A stretch of 64,000 nucleotides of DNA from contig OY776130.1 in NCBI GenBank assembly GCA_963675135.1, forward strand, positions 27,644,001 through 27,708,000, in the 5' to 3' direction. The DNA comes from Galeopsis tetrahit. Lineage: Eukaryota; Streptophyta; Magnoliopsida; Lamiales; Lamiaceae. Positions 10,480-22,295 of this stretch are shown piece by piece. A model generated the notes under the pieces. The model had not been told where the DNA came from. It saw only the letters and a program-made list of their open reading frames with translations, and searched no databases. Every line of letters starts with the position of its first letter. Position 1 is the stretch's first letter. Made by a program: the position numbers and the translations under genes.

Positions 10480-11805
10480 TTACCAAGTGTAGGGGTTTTT
10501 TTTAGGTGCACACATATTGATTAGTTGTGATGTTGGGGTTATTGTGGGTTCGTACAACTGGTTTACTTGGAGGTTTTGGTGGGGCTTTTTGTGATCTGGG
10601 TTTGGGGTTAGGGTTTGTTGTTCACAAAGTTTGGCTGGAGGGTGATGTGTAGGGTTTTTGTTTTTTGGGATTTTGGTGCCTTTAAGGTGGGTGTCGGTCA
10701 TGGGGGGAACAAGGGTATTGATGGTGTGTATGGTTGAGCATATGGTGAATGTGTGTGTGGGGTTTAGCTCTTTAATGGGGTTTTGTGGTTGTTGGAATTT
10801 TTGTATAAAGAGGGGGGTGGGCCGTGGTGGTGGGGGGTTTGTAGTTGTAGGGTTTTTCACATTTTCTCTCACCATGATTTTTTCCAGCTTTGACCTAGCC
10901 TCTTGTATCTCAGTTGGTTATGTCATAATGTTTCTTCTAGTGTTTGGTTCCTCTTCATCCTTCTCCTGATCTTCCATGATGATGTTCTTCCGGAAGTTCT
11001 CAAATAGCCGACGCCGGAAGCTGTTTTCATCTTTGGGGCATTTGTCATGTTCCATTGTAACAACTACTTTCTTTTGGGGAGAACCTCTCATCAATTCTCC
11101 AAAGGGTAACTTGCTTTCAAGGATTTCAGTTATGTGTTCATCCCCATCGAGCAAGTCGCATTCTCGTTTCATATGGCCAAGGGTGCTGCAAATGTAGCAA
11201 AAAGACGATAACCTTTCATATTTGAACTTTATCCGGGCTGTATTAGAGTTTCTCATTTCCAGATTTGTTTCCTCCTTTAGGGGTTTCAACGGATCCACCA
11301 AAACCTTCACCCGAACGCTTCGAGAGAAACCCTTCGTCGAGGCTCCGTCAATCTCGACCACTTCTCCACATTTCTCGGCGATGAGTGTTATATTTTTTTT
11401 CGATCGGGCTACTGCCGGCAGATCATACAGACGGACCCAGAATGGAACTCTGTCGAAGACCACTGCAGATGGTTGTTCTCCTCTTCTTAGTTCTTTTAAG
11501 GCTATAACATTTTTCTCAAACATCCATGGCTCGCGGTTGAGCACCTCATTCATGTCTGAAATCGACTGAAACTGGAAAGAGAAAAGGTTTTTGTCGATTT
11601 AAGCTGCTGTGAACCCCATGGGGGGGAGGGGGGTCGTAGCTCTTTTCATCGCCTCAAGTAGTCCGTATCCATTAAAGTTTTTTGTTGTAATGATCTTTCC
11701 TATCAAGCATAAAGTGGGCTTGCCCTCATCTCCCCTATCTTCCTCGAGTTGTACCTTATCTTCATCGTTCAGATCTGGTTTCAGAGAGCCACTGCTAGAC
11801 GACAT
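10480..11805 (-). pseudogene. LINE ORF1 (DUF4283 plus CCHC zinc knuckle), two in-frame stops
   Basis: RNA-binding ORF1 protein of the LINE. The probable start is the ATG at 11805 (MSSSSGSLKPDL). The N-terminal domain has the DUF4283 pattern (LCLIGKIITTKNFNGYGLLEAM, then NREPWMFEKNVIALKEL and PFWVRLYDLPAV). A zinc knuckle follows (CYICSTLGHMKREC, CX2CX4HX4C, about 11155-11200), then a low-complexity Pro/Thr/Asn-rich tail. The same frame runs the whole way and is interrupted by TAA at 11599-11601 and TAA at about 10918. It closes at 10480, and ORF1-like sequence continues in another frame to about 10241. Both breaks are single nonsense codons. Confidence 0.8.
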
Positions 11806-12286
11806 TGTACTATACACCGAGGTTTGTGAGTTGAGAGAGCAGTAAAGGCTTTGGAGAGAAATGATGGGGTCCTCCACGCGGGTCCTTACACAAACGTCTT
11901 TCATCGAGGGGGCCGAAAAACCAGTATCCACCGGGCAAAGACACAAGGTGCCCTCTAGTATCCTGCGGGAAAAAACAAAGCAAACAAAAGCAAAGAGGTT
12001 AGAAAAGGCAAAGGTAAACTTTTAGCAAAAGAAAGGGACAATAGATGTTGGCAGAGAGGTTTGGAATAGGCATAGGAGCAGGTGGGTGTCTGTTGAACAA
12101 AGCTTGGATCGAAGATATCCACCAGATTCAAAAACTTGGAATACGCGCCGCCTCACAAGGAAAGACAAAACCCTAAGCTAGGAGGGACCGCTAGATACAA
12201 ATTGTAATTTATTCTAATTGTATGGTAAAATGTTTTTTTTATTATAATTTAAAAATTATTAATTATTAATCTCAAATAATTTAATA

Positions 12287-12579
12287 CTCCCCCCGTCCCG
12301 TGATTACTTGCACACTTTCCTTATTGGGACGTCCCAAAATTATTTGCACACTCTTTATATGGAAATGCCCCACAAAATTAATAACCTCACAACATCATTT
12401 TATTTTCAAATTTGTCACTCCTTTTTTCCATACATTTCTCTTTACACATCATCAAATCCACTTTACACATCATCAAATTACCTAAAATACTCATTTATCT
12501 TACATCATCAACCACTAAATCCACTTTTCTTAAACAACGTGCCGGTCAAACTATGCAAATTATCTTGGGACGGAGGGAG
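12287..12579. mobile_element. Stowaway-like MITE (family 1, copy 2)
   Basis: It starts CTCCCCCCGTCCCGTG and ends CTTGGGACGGAGGGAG, flanked by TA at 12285-12286 and 12580-12581. Internal TTGCACAC modules match the inverted right half of the 4285-4555 copy. Short ORFs across it are chance. Confidence 0.75.
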
Positions 12580-13286
12580 TATATTTCTTACACCATTTTA
12601 AATAAAATAAAAATTGCTTATAGATAATATATAATTAAAAGATAATATATTTGAAGGTTTTGTAAGACTGTTGATAAAGTATAAAAAAATGAGGAGTAGT
12701 AGGGTGTGTATATGGAAGATAGATAAATTAATTATTTATTAGGATGTTGGGGATGTGGGGAGGGTGTAGATAAGCATGGTATAATAGTTTGGCCCAATTT
12801 GTAAATGGGTGGGTTCCCAAACTACTCAACTCGTTGGCAATGGAGTAAACTGGATCATGGAATCCATTTCTAGGGATGGACAATCGGACGGGTTTGAATC
12901 ATACTCCCATTGAATCCCGCTCTGTATGAGTTGAGTTTGAATCCGATAAGTGGGTATAGACGGGTTTAGTTTTTTGTTGAACCCGTCCCGCCACACCGTA
13001 TGCAGACCCACCACACATAAATTTATTACTCCTTCGGTTTAAACTTAGATTTCATCCCTTATATATCTTTTAAACTTCGTCCTGTCTATGTGGCAAAAAC
13101 CATTAAATCATTTAATTGCAGATTTTTGTGTGCGGGGTAGTGTGTGGTGGGGAAGGGGGTGATAGTGTGAAAAAAATTATCTTGGATCAAATGGGATATG
13201 GTATGTAAGTCTATGGGTTGATAGAAAAATGGATGTGGAGATATTTAATAGATCCAGAAAGTCTATGGGTTAGAGTTATAGGATTC
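12580..13286. other. Intergenic AT-rich DNA
   Basis: No gene is visible. At 12870-13010 there is GC-richer sequence with repeated CGGGTTTGA / GGGTATAGACGGGTTT / AACCCGTCCCG motifs, a common anonymous plant repeat type. Confidence 0.4.
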
Positions 13287-15963
13287 TGTTGGGAATAAAA
13301 TGAGATTTTGATTAAGATACAAAAACCATTAATGACATGTCATGATAGATAAGTCAAATTTAATTAAGTATGTTTCAGGACTGTTGGAACATATATATCA
13401 GATTAGTTGAACAGTTGATGTGTTAGGCAGCTTATAGATGCTAGAAAGCATAAGTTGAGGGGGAACACACGCTTATAGATCATATAAATCAAGTTCCCCT
13501 AGGCTCAGAATCAGAAGAAGACAACCCCTGTTGATAAGACAAGTTCAGTAGAGTTCAAACTTATTTTTTTTTAGGAGGGTTTACAAAATCATAGTTAAAT
13601 ATTTTGATCTTCAAACCAGGATCACCATGGTATCGCTGTCCATTCCAATCGTGAGAAGGGGAAAAACGACTGTTCCCTTTGCCTTAATAAAACGTCCAGA
13701 TCTCCAACCTTTAACCGAGACAACCCCACACTAAGGTGTTCTCATGTCAAAAATAGGAAACACAATAAATAGGCAAAGTTCCACCAAAGTACCAAATACA
13801 ACAGATTCCAGGACTCTTGAGTCTGTCTCAAGGAGACCCACCACCGAAAAATAGTCTCACAACCACAACAGAGTCCATAAAGGGGGGGAAAAGACGCACA
13901 AGGCGCAACGGGAGCAGAATTCAGAAACTAAAAGTTACCAACCCTAATCAGGGAAGAGAACCTCATAACAACAGAGTACTAAGAGCAAATCGAAAATAAA
14001 CAGGAGACTAAAAAAACTAAAGCAATCTACAAAACAGTAAAAAAACGAAAGAAACGGGATCAACGGATAAACTCGCCGATCGGCCACCGTAGCGCCATCA
14101 GAAAAATTTATTCTTTGATCCCAACTACCTCTGAAAAAAATACATAAATTTAAGAACATATCTGAGATAAAATCGGTTAACCAGCGCAAGTGGTGTCGAC
14201 GGCGGTGGAGATGGAGACGGTGCTATGGAGGCGGTGTATCAGTGGCTTTTTTACAGATCTATGCATGCATATGATGGTACGGTGGAGGATTCCGCCGAAG
14301 AAGAGAAAGAAACGGAAAAATTGTAGAAGAATAAAAAGAAAAATCGCACTTAATGTGCGTTTTTTTAGGAGAGAGAAACTAACCCATAAGACCAACTCTA
14401 TCTTTCAGTAGAATTCAAACTTGTTGATGACACAATATCATAAGAGTAAATTCAGAAGTGTCAATCGTGCTGATGGTTTAAATTCAAAAGATTACATCAC
14501 TATGAATTAACCTGGCTAATATCATCTCAACAAAGATGTGAAGATCACAAGTGAAGATCAGCAGAGTAAATCAGCATACTAGATCAGCAGAGTAAATCGG
14601 CACACTAGATTAGTAGAGTAAAATTCAGTCCAAGTAAAGAGATAACTATGCTGATGAAGTCAATCTCACTGAAAAGAAGACATATTCATCAAAGCTTGAT
14701 CTAAGTTACAATCAGTGAAAATGAGGAGCCAACTCAACTAAAGAAGCAAGCCAACACTGTTGATAAGCCAAGTCAGGTGAAGAGATAAGAATGAGCACAA
14801 AACTGTCTTGTTGATCATAAGGAATGTTGTCCTTAAACAAGAATCAACTTTCAGGAAGAATGACTTCTAGTTGACTGTTGAAGATTCAAATCACATTGGG
14901 AAGAGAGCCATCAAGTCAAGACAAAGATCCTTAGTCGTTTACTTCCCAAATTGAAGGCATGTCACTATCACAGATTTTGTATGGAAGATGCTCATTCCAA
15001 AGAAGATGGAAATAGACAATTTGAGGTTGTCTCTCCAACGGACGTAACCTCACTTTGCTCTATAAATACTGGAGTTTGGAAACCATTTGAAGCATCCAAC
15101 TAATCAAGGAAACTACAAGCTCTATAGCATACAAGCTTTCAAGCTCTCACAAGAATATATCATTCTTAATTTCTAAAACACATCAGTACCCATCTAAGCT
15201 GAACTCATTGTATATAAATCAAAGTTTAGAGAGATATATTATCTTTATAGAGTTCTTCATTGTAAAGGATATCTCACCCTAGTTGAAAAACAACCTCAAC
15301 CCTTAAACCTTTCAAGGAAAGTTAGAAGAGTTGTTGTAGAAGTGTGAGAACTAGAACTGTCAAGTGAAGTACAGTTTAGTTTGAGTAGAGTGAGTACTAG
15401 GACTCAGAATTCCTAGGGATCAAGGCACTAAGGAGTAGTGTGGTTGATCAGTGCACCTTGGCACTATAAAATAAGTTAATTCCAAGTGAAGGAATTATCC
15501 TGTTAAATCAGGAAAGTGGATGTAGGAGCTTGAGTCTCTGAACCACTATAAACCATTGTGTTATTTACATACTGCCATTTCATACAAGTAACACATTCAT
15601 ACACTGCACACAAAGTTGATCTTCAAAAGATATAATTCACAAATTGTGCAAAACTATTTTGGGACAAGTTCCCTGAAAACCAGTCAAGTGATAAGAAGTT
15701 TTCAGAACTTAAAGTAGTTTAAATATAAAGGGTCAACCATAATTCCGCACATATAACTTACTTAGATAGTTATTCAACTGATTACTTAATAGTTTTCAAT
15801 AGTTTGATTATCTAACCAAAGTTAAACATACTCAGAGAGTTTGACTAGACAACTCTCCTGATAGACTGATTTGTTTAAAAGAAAAAGAATTTGCATACAC
15901 AAGTGCATTCTCCCCCCCCCCCCCCCCGCGTACATTTGTGTCATACTCCTTTCAGGACCAACA
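13287..15963 (+). mobile_element. Solo copia LTR (family A), carrying a nested insertion
   Basis: It starts TGTTGGGAAT (13287) and ends AGGACCAACA (15963). It aligns along its length with the LTRs at 44843-46412 and 53957-54657, including the stretches TGATTTTGATTAAGATAC, GGATCAAGGCAC and AAGTGGATGTAGGAGCTTGA and a C tract near the end. Flanks GATTC (13282-13286) and AATTC (15964-15968) are a 5-bp target duplication with one mismatch. No primer binding site or internal domain follows, so this is a solo LTR. Net of the insertion it is about 1.8 kb. Confidence 0.82.
13546..14422 (-). mobile_element. 843-bp poly(A) retroinsertion inside the solo LTR
   Basis: The LTR is interrupted by 13563-14405, bounded by the 17-bp direct repeat CAGTAGAGTTCAAACTT (13546-13562) and its copy with one G/A difference (14406-14422). 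The left end is T-rich (13563-13573), so on the minus strand the insert ends in poly(A). Long target duplication plus poly(A) is the mark of target-primed reverse transcription by LINE machinery. I recognise no protein domain inside. It could be a SINE-like or 5'-truncated LINE copy, or a processed transcript. Confidence 0.7.
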
Positions 15964-17243
15964 AATTCGATTCATGGAAAGGTAGAGGTGGGAGGAGAGA
16001 GAGTCATCGGAGGGGGTAATATAAGAGTTGAGCATAGTCGATGGAAATACGTAGTAAATTCTATATCGGGAAAAATGGCGTTAGTTTCGTGATAATTTAG
16101 AACATAGATTAGGTAATGGGGCTAAGACGAAATTCTGGGACAAGGTGTGAACGGGAGGGCAAACCTTGAAAGCTCAATTTCCTAGATTATTTGGAATGGT
16201 TTTATATATATATATTTTTTTTGAAATAGGGATTATTTTAGGTAAAGAGGTTCATATCAATAGCAAAGAGGTGTGGGTTGAAGACCAGTAGGTAAGGTTA
16301 TGGAGGTGCAGTAGAGAACTCTTTGATAGAGAGATATTTATGCTTTAATCAACTCTTCTCTAACGCCGAAGGAGGGAGTAGAGGACGACTGAAGGTGGAG
16401 ATCAAGCACGGACGACACATTCAAAACAAAAGTTGCTTACAAGGGAATTACGAGCGATTCCTCATCAGAGTTCAATACCGACCCCGATCAAAAAAAAAGT
16501 TCAATACCGAAAACACGGAGAGGGAATCATCTAAAATCTGGAGTGAAGTAGTGCCATCAAAAGCGTTGCAATGGCATGACGCTTATTACACAATAGACTA
16601 CCTACCAAGGACAATCGATATTCTTAGAAGAAGAGTTATTCAAACGATGGACGGAGCATCATGTTTTATGTGTGGGGAGGCAACAAAAACGGCTGGTCAT
16701 TTTTTCCTTAAATGTGAAACGACTAACGACATCTGGTATGAATGTTAATAATTTTCTTAATATTAGTGTGCCAATGCACAACCAAATTAGGGATTAGTTG
16801 TAGCACATTCAGGCTTATTAGGTAAGAGAAAGGGTCATAAATGGGTTGTTGGAATTTGGATTTGTATTGTTTGGGTAATGTGAAAGTGACGAAATAAAAT
16901 AATGTTCTAGAATACGTGTTGGGACGGTAAAAAGATATAAGGTGAAATTAAATGGAGGACATGGAGCTAGTTCACTTGCTACGACATCGATAAAGTACAA
17001 TGCATTTTCACTCTTTAAATCGACTAAATGAATGGTTTTAGGCGTATCAGTAAAAGAATGGTTCTTAAATCCTGGGAGTTTCCTTAAAGACTAACTATTC
17101 CTTCTATTCTGATTCTAGACTTTTCTTTTATTTCTCTTATTTAGTGCACTTCTGCTTTTGAACAGTTGGTACCCCGGGTACCACATGTAAACTCACTCTT
17201 TTTCTATTTCATATATATTCTCTTTGCTTGATCAAAAAAAAAT
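15964..17243 (+). pseudogene. LINE 3' fragment (post-RT and zf-RVT remnant)
   Basis: Plus-strand traces of a LINE C-terminus. GNGAKTKFWD is encoded near 16110, and a zf-RVT-like block at 16500-16740 reads RTIDILRRRVIQ, CFMCGEATKTAGHFFLKCE and DIWYE. The fragment ends with a TTGCTTGATCA motif and an A-rich tail at about 17226-17243, as LINE 3' ends do. Several stops and frame changes are present and no RT core is left. Confidence 0.6.
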
Positions 17244-18459
17244 AAAAAATGCACACTTCATAAATGAGAATGTTTATTTTGCCAATACACTAATACACTA
17301 ATACACCCTTCACTTTTTAATCTACACATCTACTTTATAATTTTTTTTTTTTTTTTTTTTAAATCCGTGACAAATGAATCATACTTATTAACTTTTGATG
17401 GAGGGGGTAATATTTTTATATATATTCAAGGATGAATCGCTATCGTAACAAATATCGCCTTAAGTTTACACAAATATTGTTGGATATATCGATATCGCAT
17501 ATTGATATTTCAAGAAAACCAAAAAAAATGGCGGATTGCAATTTTACACATGAAATTTTGAGGATTATTATAACATACTAGTATTATGTATATATTTCAT
17601 TCAAAATCACAATAAAATTATATGTTTAAATCAAACATATAGATAATATAGTATACAAATATTGTTTGGAATAAAACAATTGACATTACAATACACATTC
17701 CAATATAAATTGACTAAATGTATGATAAAATACAATTAGTATAAAATGATGATATATGAGGTTCAAATATAGTGCTAGACTGCTAGTTATATAACTTATA
17801 TCTACAAGATTTAGATATTCTTACTCTGCAACATTATCGTTTTCAACTTTCATAACTCATATTCTTGACTAAAAGTTTTATTTTATTTTATTATGTTGTG
17901 TTCATCAATGACGGACCGACGTTGGGCCTTGGGGGTCACTGGCCCCCATCCATTTTCTAAATTATTTAGTATATATATCATGTATTGTTTCCTAAATGAA
18001 AATGGCCCAGTTGGTTGGCACGCATCATGAATAGTTTATCCCTAAAATTATAAAATACATAACAATCAACAAGTTTTAGATCCTTTTTCCCAAAACAAAA
18101 AATATATATTTAGATCCACGCATCATGAATAGTTTATCCCTAAAATTATAAAATACATAACAATCAACAATTAATTAAAACATATCCATATATAGTATAA
18201 ACTTCTCTGTCTTCAATTCGAATCGAATTTACTAAAAATCTTATCAGTACTGATCAATTTTCTGAGAATTTTCTCCCTTTCTTGTTGTTTTTGTCACGCG
18301 CGAAATCTATTTTTATGAGAATTTCTCTCTTCCTTCTTATTTTCTGCTTTGTGCAATCTTTAGGGCGACGCAAAATTGGACTGAGCGGGTTAAACTTTAC
18401 GAATCCTATTTTAGAAAAAAATGCCTTTTCTTGAAGCATGATCAAAATTGGATAACTTA

Positions 18460-18464
<5 letters not shown>
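17244..18464. other. AT-rich non-coding DNA with hAT remnant and 54-bp direct repeats
   Basis: 17908-17990 (GACGGACCGACGTTGGGCC ... GGTCACTGGCCCCCATCC) resembles the left end of the hAT-type element at 22718 and looks like a remnant of that family. A 54-bp sequence at 18019-18072 recurs at 18117-18170 with no difference that I can see. No gene is supported. Confidence 0.5.

Positions 18465-18526
<62 letters not shown>
18465..18526. repeat. (TA)n microsatellite
   Basis: An almost pure TA run of about 60 bp, directly against the left end of the TIR element at 18530. Confidence 0.95.
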
Positions 18527-18529
<3 letters not shown>

Positions 18530-18530
<1 letters not shown>

Positions 18531-19341
18531 GGTGGGGCTATTAACACCCCCATAAAATGTTATAGGCACCCCAAATGTTAAACTCACCCCACTAAAATTT
18601 GAAAATCAATTTTTATTACTAAACACACCCCAATTTATTCCTTTCATACCCTTTTTTTTTTCATTTAAAAGTTAAAACAACTCCATAACTAATCTACTAC
18701 TAAACAACCCCATCTCCTTCATTCTTTTCCTTGTAGCCCTTTTTTCATCTCCTACCATTTGCGCTAAAAATCATTGGCGAAAAAAAAAGCAGGCAATTCA
18801 TACATTTGAAGAAAGCTCATGAGATCTTTGTCTCGTGCGATGCTGTCGCTTAATTTGATTAAAAAAGGGAAAGCTCCTTGAGTATTCTAGTGATTATGAT
18901 TTACTGTTTCCATTTTTTTTTTTTTTATCTTTTCATTAAAGAAATACATTACAGTTTAAATTAAAATCTGGTTTGTGCTCTCTGCAATTAGGGTTTTATT
19001 TTTTTAGGTTTAAATTCTTCCCATCTTGAGCTGATCGAATATTATCAACCTTCCTAGATTTTGGATTTGTTAAATTCCATTTAATTTGTGTAGATAAAGC
19101 AAGATTGCAGGTTTTTTTTAGATCAGAATATCTTTCATTGATAAGCAATTGAGCGAAAGTATTGAAGTGAGGGTTAAACGGTGGAGAGAGGTTAAAAAAT
19201 GGGGTGTAATTAATATTTGGGAGTGTTTATAATTATTTGAAGGGTTTAAAGGGTCAACTTAGTCAATATACATATGCCTATTTTAGTCTTTAAAAAATTG
19301 GGGTGTGGTTAACATTTTTTGGGGTGTTGATAGTGTCACCC
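18530..19341. mobile_element. Candidate non-autonomous TIR element, 812 bp
   Basis: The left end GGGTGGGGCTATTAACACCCC and the right end (reverse complement GGGTGACACTATCAACACC, then CC) form an imperfect terminal inverted repeat that continues with an AAAATGTTA block on each side. No coding capacity. The flanks TATATAAAA and TATTTTTAA are similar but not identical, so the superfamily is undecided. Confidence 0.55.
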
Positions 19342-19614
19342 TATTTTTAATTATGTGCCCTCAATTTTAAAATATTTTAGGGGGTGCTGGCAAATTCTAG
19401 CTAAACTTTTATATAAAAAAAAACTACCCCTCACGATTTTTTCACTATTAAATATTTTTTGCAAACACCTTGACTTAATGAACCCACATGTATATCAATC
19501 ACATATTGGATGAATTGCATTCTTTAATATCTGGACAACACTAAAAATCCTCAATTTCAAAGAGTTTTTCCTTTGCAATCTTTTACTCGATCCCTTCGTC
19601 CTCCTTAAATTATA

Positions 19615-19894
19615 CTCCCTCCGTACAATTTTATTATGCTCACTTCTCCGGGCACGAATTTTAATGAATATTGATTAGTTTATTCATAAAGTAGATAAAT
19701 TGAGGGTATGATGGGGGTATTGTGGAGTCCATTTGTAAATAAATGATTGTTTATGAATAAAGTGAATGAATAAGTGATGGTAGGAGGGTAAAGATAAAGT
19801 AGTATAAATAGTATTGTTTTCAGAAAGGTATGTCCATAATAAAATTGGACAATAAAAAAAGGAAAGTGGAAATAATGAAATTGGACGGAGGGAG
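19615..19894. mobile_element. Stowaway-like MITE (family 2, copy 1)
   Basis: CTCCCTCCGTACAATTTTA at the left end and AAATTGGACGGAGGGAG at the right end, between TA dinucleotides (19613-19614, 19895-19896). Copies at 21548-21842 and 25803-26936 share the core TTTTAATGAATATTGATTAG. Confidence 0.85.
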
Positions 19895-20500
19895 TAGTAA
19901 ATTTTATCGTTTTTGGGTATTCCCTTTATATTTATTTTCTGTTAAGTTGTGATATTAATAATTATTCTTACTTTTATATAAATTACATCAATTGTCAATA
20001 TTTTATTTATTTCTTTATTTTTTACTTTTGTTACACTGACTCTCTTCACATTTTTTCTTTCTTACACTTTTCACTAACAACTTTACATAAAATATTATAT
20101 TTCTTAAAAATGGTATTGTCCCCCAAATATTAAGTAAAGTTTAAAGGCGGATTAAGTATTCTATAATGCTAGCAACACATCCATACAAAAATGTGGACCA
20201 AGAAAATATTGGGAAAAACAAGAAGTGTAGCTAATTTATGACAAAGATTAGAAAAGCTTATCTAGAACAACTTTATTCTCAAAACTAAATTACAAAGCAA
20301 AACCACGTGATCATCACTCTTAATCAAAACTATATACAAAAGTGATGTTTGTGGTCCATTCACTTTGTCTCTTTGTCATTACTTTTTCAATCATATACAC
20401 AAGAGCAAGACAAAATATTTCATCTCCACTCATTAATTTACTCACATAACCTACATCCGTTTTTTAAAGATTGGATAGTTAAACTCGGAGTTCCGTTTTA

Positions 20501-20745
20501 CTTCCTCTCTGTTCGTTTATAAGCTTTCGTTTTGTCATTTTGAACCGTTTATCTATAATCTTTTTATACTTTTTGATAAATACCTCCTAAATTTATATTC
20601 TTACGCTTAACTCAATTTTACTTTTATATCTTACTTTTTCTCTTCGTCAATTACACCACTGGTGTTATATTTATTATTTAATCACCTATCTTAAGCTCTA
20701 TGCCAAAAAATAACGAGAAGCACGCTTATAGACCGATGGAAGGAA
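20501..20745. mobile_element. MITE with TTCGTTTATAAGC-type ends
   Basis: The left end CTTCCTCTCTGTTCGTTTAT and the right end CTTATAGACCGATGGAAGGA are imperfect inverted repeats, with TA on both sides (20499-20500, 20746-20747). No coding. Confidence 0.6.
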
Positions 20746-21082
20746 TACAAAATATAATCCATGAGCTAGACGTATGGTCTCACACACAAAATTTTGACAT
20801 ATAATTTTAGTTAATTTCATTCGCATATGGTAAAATCTCCATAAATTAATATGAGATCAATAATAATTTATTATTTTGAAAATGTATTAATCAACCCCCT
20901 TCAACCAATCAACTTAAAATTTATAATTTTAAAAAAGTATTTTCATGATTCAATGACATGAATTTAGACTATACAAATCACTGCACTCTACTGATCATTT
21001 ATGTATCATATTCATTGAATTAATTTAAAAACTAAATTAATTGTGCATAATGTTAGTGAAAATAAATTAGTGCCAATATGTA

Positions 21083-21287
21083 CTCCTTTCGTCATCATAA
21101 GGTGTATTTGTTTCTTTTTTTATAAATTTTAAAAAATATTACTATTTTTTTAAAAAATAAAATAGATAAAATAAAGAGGGAATAAAATAAGTGTAGCAAA
21201 ATATACTTTCTAAAAAAGAAAATAAACACATTACGTGAATAATTCAATAAAAAATAAAATAGATACATTTTATGTGAACGGATAAAT
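21083..21287. mobile_element. Possible small MITE
   Basis: The left end CTCCTTTCGTCATCATAAGG faces a weaker inverted match, ACATTTTATGTGAACGGAT, at about 21266-21284. The interior is AT-rich. The inverted repeat is imperfect and no TSD is firm. Confidence 0.4.
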
Positions 21288-21547
21288 AACACATATTTTG
21301 TTTTGGGCAGAGACTGAAGTTTTTGACGCAATAATAAAGGTTAGAAACGAGCACCAACTATATTGAAGTGCTATCTTCAAACTATATTAAAGTATTAAAA
21401 ATAAATATTTATATAATCATATTTTACTAAACTATCCTAATTATGTTTTTAATTCTGTTTAATGTATATGATATTAAAAGACCCGAAACAAGTATAACGA
21501 TCTTTCAAAAATCTACTCTATTATTTTATTATTTATCAAGAATAGTA

Positions 21548-21842
21548 TCCCTCCGTTCAAATTCATTATATTCATTTTTTCGGACACGAATTTTAATAAA
21601 TATTGATTAGTTTATTTGTAAATTGAGTAGATAGTTTGAGGGTAAGATGGGTATTGTGGAGTCGATTTGTAAATAAAGTTATTGTTTATGAATAATGTGA
21701 ATGCCAAAATGGATAAATGAGTGATGATTGGGGGTGGAAATAAAGTATTATGAATAGTATTGTTTCAAAAAAGGAAATGAACATAATGGAATTAGACAAC
21801 CAAAAAAGAAAAGTGAGAATAATGAAATTGGGACGTAAGGAG
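21548..21842. mobile_element. Stowaway-like MITE (family 2, copy 2)
   Basis: TCCCTCCGTTCAAATTCATT to GAAATTGGGACGTAAGGAG between TA dinucleotides (21546-21547, 21843-21844). It is collinear with the 19615-19894 copy throughout. Confidence 0.78.
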
Positions 21843-22099
21843 TATTTATTTATTTTAATTGCCAAGTTATAATTGGAAAAATTTGATATTTTGTAAAGTT
21901 TATTATTCATATCGCTTTTTTTTTTTTTTTTTTTTTTACAAATTGCAGTTACAAAAGCGCCAGGTCTCATATACACCCGATGCATGAATCATGCACTTGT
22001 TACGTTTCATGTCTTGTTTCCTTTACATTGACTGTTTTATATAAACTAGTTCATTTCTATCACTCCTTGCTTATATGTTCTTGGTTAGAATTAGTACTA

Positions 22100-22295
22100 C
22101 TCCCTCTAAGAAGAAGGTGTAATAAATAAAGTAAAGTGAATGATTGGATTGAGGGTAAAAATAATGACATTTTGTGTAAATATGTGGATATTGTGAGGGT
22201 GGGGTTTTATAAAAAGTTTCCTTTCTAGATTGTGCAAACAATTGTAAGACGGACGAATAAGGAAAGTGTGCAAAAAATTTGTGGGACAGAGAAAA
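22100..22295. mobile_element. Stowaway-like MITE (family 1, copy 3, shortened)
   Basis: Matches the 4285-4555 copy over ATGACATTTTGTGTAAATAT, ATTGTGAGGGTG, GTGCAAACAATTGTAAGACGG and TGTGGGACAGAG, with the left third reduced. The right terminus is eroded. Confidence 0.65.

Larger units (their letters stand above)
6028..12211 (-). mobile_element. Full-length L1-type LINE retrotransposon with target site duplications
   Basis: A 6.2-kb minus-strand non-LTR element. It ends in poly(A), seen as a T tract at about 6037-6057. It is bounded by the direct repeat AAATTGTAATTT at 6028-6039 and 12200-12211, a 12-bp target site duplication whose left edge merges with the poly(T). Inside, in 5' to 3' order on the minus strand, are ORF1 (DUF4283-like domain and zinc knuckle), an apurinic endonuclease, reverse transcriptase, a zf-RVT-like domain and type I RNase H, the layout of plant L1 elements with RNase H. 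Multiple stops and frameshifts show it is dead. Confidence 0.92.

Noticed and set aside
10658..10969. Plus-strand Gly/Val/Phe-rich ORF
   Set aside because: It is the antisense of the low-complexity Pro/Thr tail of LINE ORF1.
14177..14411. Overlapping ORFs on both strands, rich in Phe/Leu or Arg/Lys
   Set aside because: Antisense pair within the poly(A) insertion. Low complexity and no domain.
17167..17181. GGTACCCCGGGTACC as a regulatory palindrome
   Set aside because: It is two GGTACC sites with a 3-base gap near a LINE 3' end. No supporting context.
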